Source: Chrysemys picta bellii (taxonomy: Eukaryota > Chordata > Testudines > Emydidae). Taken from it: 64,000 bases of DNA. This document shows positions 42,960-54,938 of the stretch, one piece after another. Positions within the stretch are counted from its first letter, which is position 1; each line of letters begins with the position of its first letter. The stretch spans positions 1 through 64,000 of the forward strand of contig NW_027052973.1 of the NCBI RefSeq assembly GCF_011386835.1, written 5' to 3'. Position numbers and translations under genes: made by a program. The notes under the pieces are model-generated. The model saw nothing but the letters and a program-made list of their open reading frames with translations, had not been told where the DNA came from and searched no databases.

Positions 42960-45784
42960 CTAGACCATCCCTGATAGACATTTATCTAACCTACTCTTAA
43001 ATATCTCCAGAGATGGAGATTCCACAACCTCCCTAGGCAATTTATTCCAGTGTTTAACCACCCTGACAGTTAGGAACTTTTTCCTAATGTCCAACCTAGA
43101 CCTCCCTTGCTGCAGTTTAAACCCATTGCTTCTGGTTCTATCCTTAGAGGCTAAGGTGAACAAGATTTCTCCCTCCTCCTTATGACACCCTTTTAAATAC
43201 CTGAAAACTGCTATCATGTCCCCTCTCAGTCTTCTCTTTTCCAAACTAAACAAACCCAATTCTTTCAGCCTTCCTTCATAGGTCACGTTCTCAAGACCTT
43301 TAATCATTCTTGTTGCTCTTCTCTGGACCCTTTCCAATTTCTCCACATCTTTTTTAAAATGCGGTGCCCAGAACTGGACACAATACTCCAGCTGAGGCCT
43401 AACCAGAGCAGAGTAGAGCGGAAGAATGACTTCTCGCGTCTTGCTCACAACACACCTGTTAATACATCCCAGAATCATGTTTGCTTTTTTTGCAACAGCA
43501 TCACACTGTTGACTCATATTTAGTTTGTGGTCCACTATAACCCCTAGATCCCTTTCTGCCGTACTCCTTCCTAGACAGTCTCTTCCCATTCTGTATGCGT
43601 GAAACTGATTTTTCCTTCCTAAGTGGAGCACTTTCAATTTGTCTTTGTTAAACTTCATCCTGTTTACCTCAGCCCATTTCTCCAATTTGTCCAGATCATT
43701 TTGAATTATGACCCTGTCCTCCAAAGCAGTTGCAATCCCTCCCAGTTTGGTATCATCCGCAAACTTAATAAGCGTACTTTCTATGCCAATATCTAAGTCG
43801 TTGATGAAGATATTGAACAGCGCCGGTCCCAAAACAGACCCCTGGGGTACCCCACTTGTTATGCCTTTCCAGCAGGATTGGGAACCATTAATAACAACTC
43901 TCTGAGTATGGTTATCCGGCCAGTTATGCACCCACCTTATAGTAGCCCCATCTAAATTGTATTTGCCTAGTTTATCGATAAGAATATCATGCGAGACTGT
44001 ATCAAATGCCTTACTAAAGTCTAGGTATACCACATCCACAGCTTCACCCTTATCCACAAGGCTCGTTATCCTATCAAAGAAAGCTATCAGATTGGTTTGA
44101 CATGATTTGTTCTTCACAAATCCATGCTGGCTGTTCCTTATCACCTTACCACCTTCCAAGTGTTTGCAGATGATTTCCTTAATTACTTGCTCCATTATCT
44201 TCCCTGGCACAGAAGTTAAACTAACTGGCCTGTAGTTTCCTGGGTTGTTTTTATTTCCCTTTTTATAGATGGGCACTATATTTGCCCTTTTCCAGTCTTC
44301 TGGAATCTCTCCTGTCTCCCATTATTTTCCAAACATAATAGCTAGAGGCTCAGATACCTCCTCTATTAGTTCCTTGAGTATTCTAGGATGCATTTCATCA
44401 GGCCCTGGTGACTTGCAGGCATCTAACTTTTCTAAGTGATTTTTAACTTGTTCTTTTTTTATTTTATCTGCTAAACCTACCCCCTTCCCATTAGCATTCA
44501 CTATGTTAGGCATTCCTTCAGACTTCTTGGTGAAGACCGAAACAAAGAAGTCATTAAGCATCTCTGCCATTTCCAAGTTTCCTGTTACTGTTTCTCCCTC
44601 TTCACTAAGCAGTGGGCCTATCCTGTCTTTGGTCTTCCTCTTGCTTCTAATGTATTGATAAAAAGTCTTCTTGATTCCCTTTATTCCCGTAGCTAGTTTG
44701 AGCTCATTTTGTGCCTTTGCCTTTCTAATCTTGCCCCTGCATTCCTGTGTTGTTTGCCTATATTCATCCTTTGTAATCTGTCCTAGTTTCCATTTTTTAT
44801 ATGACTCCTTTTTATTTTTTAGATCGTGCAAGATCTCGTGGTTAAGCCAAGGTGGTCTTTTGCCACATTTTCTATCTTTCCTAACCAGCGAAATAGCTTG
44901 CTTTTGGGCCCTTAATAGTGTCCCTTTGAAAAACTGCCAACTCTCCTCAGTCGTTTTTCCCCTCAGTCTTGATTCCCATGGGACCTTACCTATCAGTTCT
45001 CTGAGCTTACTAAAATCTGCCTTCCTGAAATCCATTGTCTCTATTTTGCTGTTCTCCCTTCTACCCTTCCTTAGAATTGCAAACTCTATGATTTCATGAT
45101 CACTTTCACCCAGACTGCTTTCTACTTTCAAATTCTCAACGAGTTCCTCCCTATTTGTTAAAATCAAGTCTAGAACAGCTTCCCCCCTAGTAGCTTTTTC
45201 AACCTTCTGAAATAAAAAGTTGTCTCCAATGCAGTCCAAGAATTTGTTGGATAGTCTGTGCCCCGCTGTGTTATTTTCCCAACATATATCCGGATAGTTG
45301 AAGTCCCCCATCACCACCAAATCTTGGGTTTTGGATGATTTTGTTAGTTGCTTAAAAAAAGCCTCATCCACCTCTTCCACCTGGTTAGGTGGCCTGTAGT
45401 AGACTCCTAGCATGACATCTCCCTTGTTTTTTACCCCTTTTAGCCTAACCCAGAGACCCTCAACACTTCCGTCTCCTATGTTCATCTCTACCTCAGTCCA
45501 AGTGTGTAAATTTTTAATATATAAGGCAACACCTCCTCCCTTTTTCCCCGTCTATCCTTCCTGAGCAAGCTGTACCCATCCACACCAACATTCCAATCAT
45601 GTGTATTATCCCACCAAGTTTCAGTGATGCCAATGTCATAGTTGTATTTATTTATTAGCACTTCCAGTTCCTCCTGCTTATTCCCCATACTTCTCGCATT
45701 TGTATATAGGCATCTAAGATACTGGTTTGATCTTTCCTCCCAGTTTTGTCCTGACCCTCCTTTCTCTCTGACAATATAGCCCAC
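42960..45784 (-). pseudogene. CR1 ORF2: endonuclease and reverse transcriptase, two lesions
   Basis: Polyprotein for target-primed reverse transcription. The APE-type endonuclease comes first ([46 protein letters not shown]). The reverse transcriptase follows ([62 protein letters not shown]). The C-terminus SRLDKCLSGMV is standard for CR1. A one-base loss near 45540, in a run around GGGAAAAAGGG, shifts the frame in the endonuclease. At 44322-44324 an in-frame TAA interrupts MFGK/WETGEIPEDW, one base change from a serine codon. The true start lies upstream of 45784, near the end of ORF1. Not functional as it stands. Confidence 0.88.
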
Positions 45785-45867
45785 ACTCCCTCTCGTTTCC
45801 GACCCATCTCCCCGGTCTCCATGTTCCCCACTTACCTGTGGGCTTTGCTCACCTGTCCCCGTCGAAC

Positions 45868-46935
45868 CTAGTTTAAAGCCCTCCTCACTAGGTTAGCCAG
45901 TCTGTGTCCAAATAGGGTCTTTCCTCTCCTCGAAAGGTGAACGCCATCTCTGCCTAGTAGTCCTTCCTCGAAAAGCATCCCGTGGTCTAGGAAGCCAAAG
46001 CCCTCCTGGCGACACCATCTTTGCAGCCAGGCATTCACCTCCATGATGCATCTGTCTCTGCCCGGGCCCCTACCTTTGACAGGAAGAATTGAAGAGAATA
46101 CCACCTGCGCTCCAAACTCCTTCACCCGTACTCCCAGAGCCCTGTAGTCACTCTTGATCCGCTCAGTGTCACACCGCGCAGTATCATTTGTGCCCACATG
46201 GATGAGTATCATGGGGTAGTAGTCAGAGGGCTGGATAATCCTCTACAATGCCTCCGTAACGTCTCGGATACGGGCTCCCGGCAGGCAGCAAACCTCCCGA
46301 GATGAAATGTCAGGGCGACAGATGGGCGCCTCCGTCCCCCTCAGCAGAGAGTCTCCGACCACCACTACCCTACGTTTCCTATTCGCAGTGGTGGCAGCAG
46401 ACCTCCCAGCCTTAGGGGTACGAGGCTTATCCTCCTTTACTGTAGGGAGTGATTCCTTCTTTCCTGTATCAAGAAGAGCATAACGGTTACCTATTACCAC
46501 GGCAGGAGGGTTCGGAGCAGGGGTGGAGCACTGCCTGCTGCCAGAAGTAACCAGCTGCCAGTGTCCACCCTGAGCCATCTCCTCCTCCACCGGTGGTGTA
46601 CCAGCAGTCCTGTGTACTGGGACAGCTACCTCAGCTGTCTCCACATGGACACTGTCGAGGAATTGCTCGTGGATTTGGATGCTCCTCAACCTAGCCACCT
46701 CCTCCTGTAGCTCTCCCACCTGCTGCCTGAGAGATTCCACCAGCAGGCACCTCTCACATTGGATGGTCCCCCCAGCCTGGATATCAGTAAGTGGAAATTG
46801 CAAGTTACAGTCTCTGCAAAACCACACCAGGATCTGGGTAGAAGCATCCATGCTCAGGCGCTCTGTCTGGCTACAGGCACAGGTGGAGGAGACAGAAGCA
46901 GTGCTGGCACAGGTGTTGCGGGTCTTCCTAACCAT
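45868..46935 (-). pseudogene. CR1 ORF1: zinc-finger, coiled-coil and esterase-type protein, one stop
   Basis: RNA-binding and chaperone-like first protein of CR1. From the Met at 46935: a cysteine-rich zinc-binding segment (WFCRDCNLQF, then IQCERC), a coiled coil (VESLRQQVGELQEEVARLRS), a linker, then an SGNH/GDSL esterase-like domain. The domain motifs are VVVVGDSLLRG, IHVGTNDTA and RDGVHLSRRGK, giving Ser, Asn and Asp/His blocks. A TAG at about 46240-46242 (EAL/RIIQPSDYYPM) replaces a tryptophan codon and splits the esterase domain. Apart from this the frame is open to the stop at 45868. The zinc-finger and esterase combination is characteristic of CR1 in reptiles and birds. Confidence 0.85.
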
Positions 46936-47400
46936 CGTAAGCCTCCCTCTGTCAAACTCCTGTCTGCAGCCCCCTGTCCGCTGAAAGGGTTGTTTAAGCA
47001 AGAAGTTTTGAATGTAGTTGGTTTATAGGTATTAAGGGGAATAAAGAGAAAACAGATAGAACCGGCAAGGGACCCTTGCCCCCTTCCTGCTCCCCTTCCA
47101 AACTCCCTTGCGAAACTCCCTGTTAGCAGCCCCTGGTCGCAAAAGCTCCCTGGTCGCTTGTGCGCTGCTTTATAAAGCCCTGGCCTGTACGAATGCCCCG
47201 CCCACTGATTAAGGCTCAGCCACTTACCAGAGGCTTCTAGCTTTCAAACCTTCCTTTGAAGCTCACAGCTTCCAACTGCCAGCCACAGCACACGGTCCTT
47301 CAAACAACCAAAACAAACAAACAGACTGACAAACACAAGCTCGGCACACAGCAAGTAACCCTCAAACACAAACAAACACACTACAGACAGTCACTTATTG

Positions 47401-48059
47401 TTGTTTTGGTAGGAGTTTTTTTTTTTTTTTAATTAACCAAACATACCTTTTGCTATAGATTTACATTAGAGAAGGCAAGGTCAAGAAATGCACCTGGCAC
47501 TTCACGCAAAACGCTGTGCAGTTTGTGACGGTTCTTAGTTCCTGGGGGAGCTCATTTCCCAGTCTTGGACCACTCCTGGAGAAGATTCCGTCTCCCGCAC
47601 AAATAATCTTTATACTCTTACAGTTGGGAATGCCGGTGTGCCAGAGGAAAGCAGTTGTCAACCATGGCCTTTGGCCTAGAGCTTTAGACAATCTTTTCAA
47701 TACCCTGGGCCCAGGCTGTGTAACACTTTCAAGGTTCAATGGCAAAAAAATGTTAATGCAGAGTTAAGATTGCTTGGCAGTATATCGTCCTCTTGCAGAA
47801 TACTGAAATGAGCAAAACTCAAACTTCTGAGAAACAGGAAATGCACAGTTAAGATTCAAAGGGAGGCTCCATTAATTTTGTTAGGCCCAGGTTAGGATCC
47901 AATGGGGAAACAAATACTTGCACCTGAAGCTATAATCTGTCCAACCCTTTTAGAAATCTGATAGTTATGGGGTTGGAAAAAAAGTGAGCACTCACCCACT
48001 GGAGGGTGGAATGCTTCAATGGCTGCCAAATGTACTTTAATGGAACTAACTAACTGTCA
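47401..48059. other. Intronic DNA with a diverged repeat
   Basis: A T run at about 47411-47425 adjoins the 5' end of the CR1. The part at 47461-47765 resembles an interspersed family I cannot name. Confidence 0.35.
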
Positions 48060-49440
48060 GGCCTTGATGTTTTAGGTGCAACAAGTAATCCAAAATGTGG
48101 TTAATGGAAGCATGCACTGGAGACACATTTCTCTGCTGAGATCAAATAGAGAAACGTTTCCATTTGGCCAGGTAAGCATGCCTAATGGAAGCTTTCTGCT
48201 GTTCGGAAGCACCTCCTTCATATCTTTCAAGCAAGTCATTTCTACTGGTGTTAGCCACAAAGCATCGCCGCTGTTAAGTGGAGGGTCTGCAGATCTCTTC
48301 CCTTGAATGTGTAAAACTGCTGCCATCCTTTTAAGCAGTTCTTAGTGAGCCTTGTTATCTTCTTGTGGTCAAGAAAAGTTCACCACCTCATCTGGCGATG
48401 AGGAACACAAACACACCAGGACACTAAGGCAATGGCTAGTCTGCCTCTTGTAGTGGAGGAGCTGTCTGAACATCTTCCAGTTGCTCAGTCCTGGTCAGAG
48501 AATGTTGTCTGCAGTGCAGATGATCTTTGATGAAGCCAGCTCAGACAAGTGAGGAGACGTCCTAGCAGCAGGAGAGACATCCCACCGTGTCCAGAATAGC
48601 CACTGACATGGTGATGGAAAGTCCCATGGTTACATAGGCCATTGCCCCTTGAGATGTGCCCACTGCTGGGCACACCCCATGGGGCTCTGATGCAGGGAAA
48701 GCTTCCCACCTGGTGTGGGACACAATAGGACCCATTTCCAGATCCAACGAAGATGACTCAATCATGCGATAATGGTGGAGCAGAACCCTGCGGACAGGAG
48801 ACCAGTAAGCCAAACCCAGAAATGGTGGCAACAGGGATATTAACGGTGGCAAGCCCCTAGAATGTACAGGACTCCTAGGCACCAGAAGTAGCATCAGTAC
48901 TGTATGCTTTTGCAGAGGTGGTGTAGGGACCAGTTTCCAGTGAGGGCTGAAACCCTTCCTGAACCACAAGAGACACTGGTACCAAGAGGTTCGGTAATTC
49001 TCTAGTGGCAGAGTACCCTTCTGGGGTAGTCAATATCGAAATTGGATCTTGGGTCCGACACAGACACTTCAGGAATCGGCCTCAACAGATCTGGCACAGG
49101 TTCTGGGCTTGACAAACCCCCCTTTGCAGCAGATGAGCATGCTGGAGAATGCTTCCCTTCAGAGTCCCTCTCAGAATTCTTGCTTTTAGATGGCCTGGGT
49201 ACTGAAGGTCTTTCTGGACAACAGACCATGTCCTTGGCAGATCTGGGTCTCTTCATCAGTTCTAGAGATACAGAACACAGTGCCAAGGCCTCTCAGGAGG
49301 TACACTCTGTACAGATGGAGCCGCACTTGGAGCGCACTCTGAACCCAACAGCTCCAATGGAGTGCTGCCTCCATAAGGAAATATTTAAGTCTCACAGCTC
49401 TATTTTTTTTGAGTGAGGTTTAAAACGTCTATAAAAGGTG
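48060..49440 (-). mobile_element. Second eroded DIRS relic (gag-like part)
   Basis: Minus-strand translation with stops gives SSSPDEVV, then AH*ELLKRMAAVLHIQG, then ALWLTPV. These mirror SSSPDEAV, LRAHQDLLRRMARNMDLQA and TIWQTPV in the gag-like frame of the element at 63 kb. Upstream at 49002-49286 is a Ser/Pro/Arg-rich frame of the type found in the N-terminal part of such proteins. No reverse transcriptase part is visible. Old fragment. Confidence 0.55.
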
Positions 49441-49554
49441 ATATTTCTCACTGATGTGAAACTCCCCCAACATTTTAGGAAGCTGGGGTGTGGGTCACTG
49501 ACCGGCACTGGCCTGGCACACGGCTAGCAGGACTTAAAACAGGAGGTTTAAAAA

Positions 49555-50565
49555 CAAACAAAAGGAACTATTTCTTCACACAACACACAGTCAACCTGTG
49601 AAACTCTTTGCCAGAGGATGTTGTGAAGGCCAAGACTATAACAGGTGTGACAAAGTTCCTCCTCTATCTTGGTGGGTCCTGCACTTATTGGCGGATTTTC
49701 TTGCCTCAGAGATTCACCATGTGGGTTGGGGAACAGCCCAGAGACCTTCCCCTCTGGAAGAACCCACAGTCCAGGTCAATTGGGAGGTTTGGGGGGAACC
49801 CAAGCCCGCCCTCTATTCCAGGTTCTAGGCCAGGGCCCTGTGGACTGCAGCTGTCTAGAGTGCCTCCTGTAACAGCTGCATGACAGCTACAACTCCCTGG
49901 GCTACTTCCCCATGGCCTCCTCCAAACATCTTCCTTATTCTCACCACAGGACCTTCCTCCTGGTGTCTGATAACGCTGGTGCTCCTCAGTCCTCCAGCAG
50001 CACACCCTCTCACTCTCAGCTCCTTGCGCCTCTTGCTCCCAGCTCCTCACACTCTCGCCACAAACTGAAGTGAGCTCCTTTTTAAAACCCAGGTGCCCTG
50101 ATTAGCCTGCCTTAATTGATTCTAGAAGCTTCTTAATTGGCTCCAGGTGTCCTAATTAGCCTGCCTGCCTTAACTGGTTCTAGCAGGTTCCTGATTACTC
50201 TAGTGCAGCCACTGCTCTGGTCACGCAGGGAACAGAAAACTACTCATCCAGTGACCAGTATATTTGCCCTCTACCAGACTCCTGTACCCCACTGGTCTGG
50301 GTCTGTCACACAGGGTTCAAAAAAAGAACTAGATAAATTCATGGAGGCTAGGTCCATCAATAGCTATTAGCCAAGATGGGCAGGGATGGTGTAACTGGCC
50401 TCTGTTTGCCAGAATCTGGGAATGGGCAACAGGGGATGGTTCACTTGATGATTACCTGTTCTGTCATTCCGTCTGAAGAACCTGGCATTGGCCACTGTGG
50501 GAAGACAGGAACCTGTTAGATGGACCTATGATCTGAAGTATGGCCATTTTTATGTTTTTATGACT
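49555..50565 (+). mobile_element. CR1-type LINE 3' end, split by an LTR insertion
   Basis: The left part GGAACTATTTCTTCACACAA...GAGGATGTTGTGAAGGCC and the right part TTCAAAAAAAGAACTAGATA...CTGTTTGCCAGAATCTGGGA join into one LINE 3' end if 49646-50310 and one flank copy are removed. The coding tail RLDKFMEARSIN-like wording can still be traced. The terminal part GTATGGCCATTTTTATG lies near 50540. Confidence 0.75.
49646..50310 (+). mobile_element. Solo LTR inserted in a LINE 3' end
   Basis: The 665-base unit begins TGTGACAAAGTTCC and ends GGGTCTGTCACA, with CAGG on both sides (49642-49645 and 50311-50314), a four-base duplication. The interrupted LINE reads continuously without it. No internal genes remain. 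The several overlapping plus frames are not real. Confidence 0.85.
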
Positions 50566-50972
50566 TAAACCCCAGAGAGAGAGAGAGGTATGACTCTCTC
50601 TACCAGTTCCGGACCAGAGAATCAAATTTGGTCCAAAAGAGATCAAAAACTAAAACCTATCATTAACTATACACTGTAACTAACTACTGAACAAAAAACA
50701 GACTTTATGCAAAGAGTGAGGGAAATAAACTGACAATAGCAAGACTTCCAATTACCATGATGGTAAGAAGAAACTGGGAGGGGTCAGGGGCAGCTCTGCC
50801 CTCTTATACCAGCATGCAGTGGCATGCAGCGACAGAACACTCAAACCGCTTCAACCTGTACTAGGGAGGGGAAAAGTTCCCCAACAGCCATGCACGAGGC
50901 ATGCACGGATCTAAAGTGGAATGGACATGTGCAATCACTCAAAGAATAATGTTTTTGTGTCATACAATATAC

Positions 50973-51283
50973 CAGGGGTAGACAACCTATGGCACGCATG
51001 CCAAAGGCAGCGTGCAAGCTCATTTTCAGTGGCACTCACACTGCCTGGGTCCTGGCCACCGGTCCCGGGGGCTCTGCATTTTAATTTAATTTTAAATTAA
51101 GCTTCTTAAACATTTTAAAAACCTTATTTACTTTACATACAACATTAGTTTAGTTATATATTATAGAGGTATAGAAAGAGACCTTCTAAAAACGTTAAAG
51201 TGTATTACTGGCACGCAAAACCTTAAATCAGAGTGAATAAATGAAGACTCGGCACACCACTTCTGAAAGGTTGCCGACCCCTG
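50973..51283. mobile_element. hAT-like miniature transposon
   Basis: Ends CAGGGGTAGACAACCTATGG and, inverted, CAGGGGTCGGCAACCTTTCA. Perfect eight-base duplications CAATATAC flank it (50965-50972 and 51284-51291). The interior is AT-rich and non-coding. Confidence 0.93.
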
Positions 51284-51291
51284 CAATATAC

Positions 51292-52599
51292 ATTTCCTGG
51301 GTAGCCACACACCTGCCCATTTCCTGATTAATATTGTTCTGACTCTTAACAGCTTTCATATTGTCACTGTATTGATTATTCAAATGTTCAGCCAAACCAG
51401 AGAAAACTATTACACAGCTCCTGGACACACATTTCTGATGCCGTCCAAATCTGCTATCAGACATGGTTTGAGGTGTATACCAGGAATAAAAAAAACCAGA
51501 TTATTTCCACCTGAGTGAATCACCATGAGGTCCAATAGATCACAACCTCTTAAGTCACCAGTTAGATGCTGCAGAGTGGGTAAAACATGATGCTAATGCA
51601 AGCCAACTCTCTTCACCCAGATCAGCCTGTAGCCAGCAATCCCCAAGCCATGGTGTACTTCTTGCTCTCCTGCAAACTTCTGCAATCTCATGATCCAGGA
51701 ATCACCAAGAATCCACATGCTGCCAACCCAGGCAGCGCACATCCTTCTTTTCCGTCAGCGATCAACTTCCATGCTGTGTGTCTTTGGAAACACCACATTC
51801 ATCTGTCCAGAGATCAGGAAGTAGCCAGAACACTACTACACACAGAAGAGGCAAAAAGAAGGCGGGGGAATTAAGGCAGAAGTTGATGCAGGGCCAAATA
51901 CAGCAAAGGAGTGGGTCTGTTGGGGCAGCAATTTTTCCAGAGTCCCCCAGAGAATTAGCAGGTGCCATGCAAAACCTGAGATCAAAACTGACTGAGACCA
52001 TTTTGACCTGCATCACAGCAACAGTTTGATCTCTACCTCTGCACAAAAAACCCCAAACGCACCAATTTTTTTTGAAAAATGGCTATTTTCCCCTCCCAGG
52101 TTATATCTCCGGAAACCCTAGTTCAAGTGACCCCAAGTTTGAATCACCAACCCTACTCTGCACTCCCACAAGTCACAGGTAATTTCAAGAAACCCAATGC
52201 AAGCATGCAGATTTTAGAGCAGTCAGAAGTGTCCTTTAAAGAGGAAGTGAGGATGGGAAGGGCTCCTTTACACATCCACTGACAGCATAGGAGGGTCTGA
52301 AAGGTGTGAAGTGGCACATTCGTTTCAATGTGATGTTCTCAGCATGCAAACACCCCACGGAGATTAATATAATCTAAAACAATAGATCTGAGACATGTGA
52401 ACTGCTCCATGCATCTCAATGTGTGTTCCCATCCACCTCCTGCTTTACAGTTTGTGATATGCATGAAGTATGCATGTTCTCAGCTCCCCATCCAAAGGGG
52501 CAGGACTTTTCCAGATGCTGGCTCAAATGAGGGGCAGGGAGAGAACCTCCATGTTAAGGCTTCACAGGTCTGGGGCCTTGCACAGCTCTGGAACAGTCC
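51292..52599. other. Intronic DNA, nothing recognised
   Basis: Several short anonymous frames; no exon or named repeat. Confidence 0.4.
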
Positions 52600-53151
52600 C
52601 TGGGAGAAGCCCTTTAGTGTGTTAACCCCTTAGCTTCACTGCCTCCTGGGTCCGAACTTCAGAGCCTTCAGCACCCATTTCACTCAGTGAGTCCACTCGA
52701 ATTGGCCACCTGGGGGGAGACTTGCATATCCAAAGGAAGCAATGCACCCCCAACCTCAGTGACTCAGATAGCATTGTAAAAATAGAAGGGTTTATTACAT
52801 ATCTGGAACACAGCATAGAAAGTCCTTACTTAGCATCGAGAATAGAAAACGTTACAGCATAGTCCACCTGGGTCAGTCCTACCCCTCCTCCTTTGTCCCC
52901 AGTCCAGAAGCGTGTCTCCTGCTTCCAGCAGCCCACACTATACAACCCCAAGGGTCTCTCCTCCATCCTTTGTTCCTCTTCCTGGTCTGAACAAGGTCAC
53001 CTGCTTATCTACCTTAGCTCTCTGTCCACACCTGGACAAAACCAGCTGGCTTCCTGCGGGGGTTGGGGACAGTCCAGGGTCATTAGTTGCCAGGCACCAC
53101 ATGTCCAGCCATTGGAGTGGCCATATTCTGCTGAGACTCTGCCAGAGTAGA
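52600..53151 (-). mobile_element. LTR remnant, minus orientation
   Basis: On the minus strand the region reads like an LTR: a GC-mixed U3-like part, then TATGTAATAAACCC with the polyadenylation signal AATAAA (plus-strand TTTATT at 52791-52796), then a U5-like part ending near GGGGTTAACA. Its 5' side is cut by the CR1 tail beginning at 53152. No target duplication can be checked. Confidence 0.5.
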
Positions 53152-53495
53152 ATCATAGAATATCAGGGTTGGAAGGGACCTCAAGAGGTCATCTAGTCCA
53201 ACCCCCTGCTCAAAGCAGGACCAATTCCCAACTAAATCATCCCAGCCAGGGCTTTGTCAAGCCGGGCCTTAAAAACCTCCAAGGAAGGAGATTCCACCAC
53301 CTCCCTAGGTAACGCATTCCAGTGCTTCACCACCCTCCTAGAGAAATAGTGTTTCCTAATATCCAACCTGGACCTCCCCCACTGCAACTTGAGACCATTG
53401 CTCCTTGTTCTGTCATTTGCCACCACTGAGAACAGCCGAGCTCCATCCTCTTTGGAACCCCCCCTTCAGGTAGTTGAAGGCTGCTATCAAGTAAA
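53152..53495 (-). mobile_element. CR1 LINE, 3' fragment, minus orientation
   Basis: It starts with antisense CR1 end repeats (GAATCATAGAATATCAGGGT) and keeps the last ORF2 residues [10 protein letters not shown] on minus (53232-53426 frame). Moderately preserved and 5'-truncated. Confidence 0.9.
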
Positions 53496-54117
53496 CAACT
53501 CTTCCCAGCACCTAGTTCAACATGCAGCACATAGGTGAAACGGAGACATGCACAGTAATCATACAAAATATTAAGAAACATTCCCACTTCATCACACTCA
53601 GACCCTCTCAAAAGGGCAAGCGCCCTCTCCCCCCCCACCAGATTGCTGCTCACATGATGGGGAAGGAGGGGTATAGAAACCCTGAAAATAGAGAATATAA
53701 ATAATGAGAAGGAATTTTCTATATCTTTCAAAGACTTGCAAACAAGAGCATTTTGGTTGCTCATGTAATATCAGATGAGTCCCCTGAAGTTAACACAAAA
53801 AGCTTTAGCTCACTGGCAAAACTTCACTTTAGGTAATTACATCTGGCCTACCTAAGATGCCTTGGGCAGGTTTAGCTGGATGAGTAATTTTACACTTCCT
53901 GTCCTTTTGGTGTTTCTGTGGACTGTTGAACAGTTGCCACATCCCACCCATGAGGCTGGATTTCAGTGATGGGTGACGCAATTCATATATATATAACGTC
54001 AAGTAAGTTTAAATGCATTGTGAATTTTGAAGATGAAAGGCATAATTTGAAGTGATCAGGATGATTACTCTGAAAGTGTAAACCAAAAGTCTGACTGTAT
54101 AGTGCTACCCAAGTTAC
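53496..54117. other. Intronic DNA downstream of the exon
   Basis: No repeat of note. A short AT run (ATATATATATAA) lies near 53986. It contains the donor side of the intron following PGM2L1 exon 2. Confidence 0.45.
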
Positions 54118-54285
54118 CTGTGTTGACTGGATCACTGTAAGGTCATTAATGTAGCAAAAGCCTGCTCCCATGGCAGAACGAAGTCCAGCAGTCCCAAAGG
54201 TCAGCCTGCAACAGAGGCGATCCCGCAGCTCCTTGTTCATCCCATTCCGTACCAGGTTTTCAATCTGCGCTTTTGTTTTAGGATT
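54118..54285 (-). CDS. PGM2L1: PGM2L1 exon 2 (glucose-1,6-bisphosphate synthase)
   Basis: One internal exon of 168 bases, 56 codons, on the minus strand. The acceptor is a pyrimidine-rich TTTTTCTTTTGCAG before 54285, the donor CAG|GTAACTTG after 54118, and both phases are 0. It encodes NPKTKAQIENLV at the start, LCCRLTFGTAGLRSAMGAGF in the middle and INDLTVIQSTQ at the end. This is the N-terminal part of domain I of the alpha-D-phosphohexomutase fold. GFCYIND and RLCCR favour PGM2L1 over its paralogue PGM2. The enzyme makes glucose-1,6-bisphosphate from 1,3-bisphosphoglycerate and glucose-1-phosphate in the cytosol. The catalytic phosphoserine loop is in later exons, not found here. Exon 1 should lie beyond 64000. 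Confidence 0.88.
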
Positions 54286-54533
54286 CTGCAAAAGAAAAAC
54301 GAAGGTTCTGTTCCCACTGCTCAAGGAGGATCTGATGGAACAATTACTGCTGCAGTGCAGTTTGTGTTAAAATAATTCTCACTAATTCACAGGATAGGAA
54401 GAAGTGGTCTCCGGATCCACAACCCAAGCTCTTTTAGAATACAAGTTCTATGTTGGTGTAAGAAAGGATCACTCTTTGCTCTAACCTTTGTCACTTCTCA
54501 CATGTTCTCTATTCAAACATATTTAATTATGCA

Positions 54534-54938
54534 TAGGCTTGGAAGTGGTAGATTTTTATTGGTAAATGTCAATTTCACCATATACACACAAATCAACACA
54601 AATATTCCCATCTATAATAATCAAAATATACATATAGGCAAAGAAAGAAAAATGCTGCTTGAGAACTTGCTAGAATTTGAGTCAAGGCTCAAATTTACTT
54701 TGTGTATTTTGACAAGTGATGTTGACTAGTTGTGTTTTAGCAGTTACAAAGCTTTAACTTTCTGAATCTCAACATCTACAGTGATTAATAATTATTCACT
54801 GACCTTCCTATTGTCTGAAATACCCCATAATTTCCTGCAGCTGTGAAAAGTTATAGATTAAAGTCAGAAAAATGCTTAAAAAACAAACATTTTTTATATT
54901 ATCCATCAAACTGACAAAGTCAAATTCTGCCAAGTCTA
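54534..54938. mobile_element. TAGGCTTGG-family element, copy 2, hAT-like
   Basis: Ends TAGGCTTGGAAGTGG and, inverted, TAGACTTGGCAGAAT. Perfect eight-base duplications ATTATGCA flank it (54526-54533 and 54939-54946), as for hAT elements. AT-rich, non-coding interior related to 30195-30549. It lies 241 bases upstream of the PGM2L1 exon. Confidence 0.8.

Larger units (their letters stand above)
42864..47400 (-). mobile_element. Near-full-length CR1 LINE, minus orientation
   Basis: The 3' end is at the low coordinate (antisense of ATTCTATG-like tail repeats: TTCATAGATTCTAGGACTGG), and the 5' region reaches about 47400. In transcription order it holds a GC-rich 5' leader, ORF1 (45868-46935) and ORF2 (42960-45784). 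CR1 copies are usually heavily 5'-truncated, so a copy with ORF1 is notable. The lesions visible are few (one stop in ORF1, one frameshift and one stop in ORF2). The exact 5' end is uncertain. Confidence 0.88.

Noticed and set aside
44671..45099. 142-codon plus frame
   Set aside because: Antisense shadow of CR1 ORF2.
49608..50068. Overlapping plus frames near 49.6-50.1 kb as a gene
   Set aside because: They lie within a solo LTR and start in different frames with no domain.
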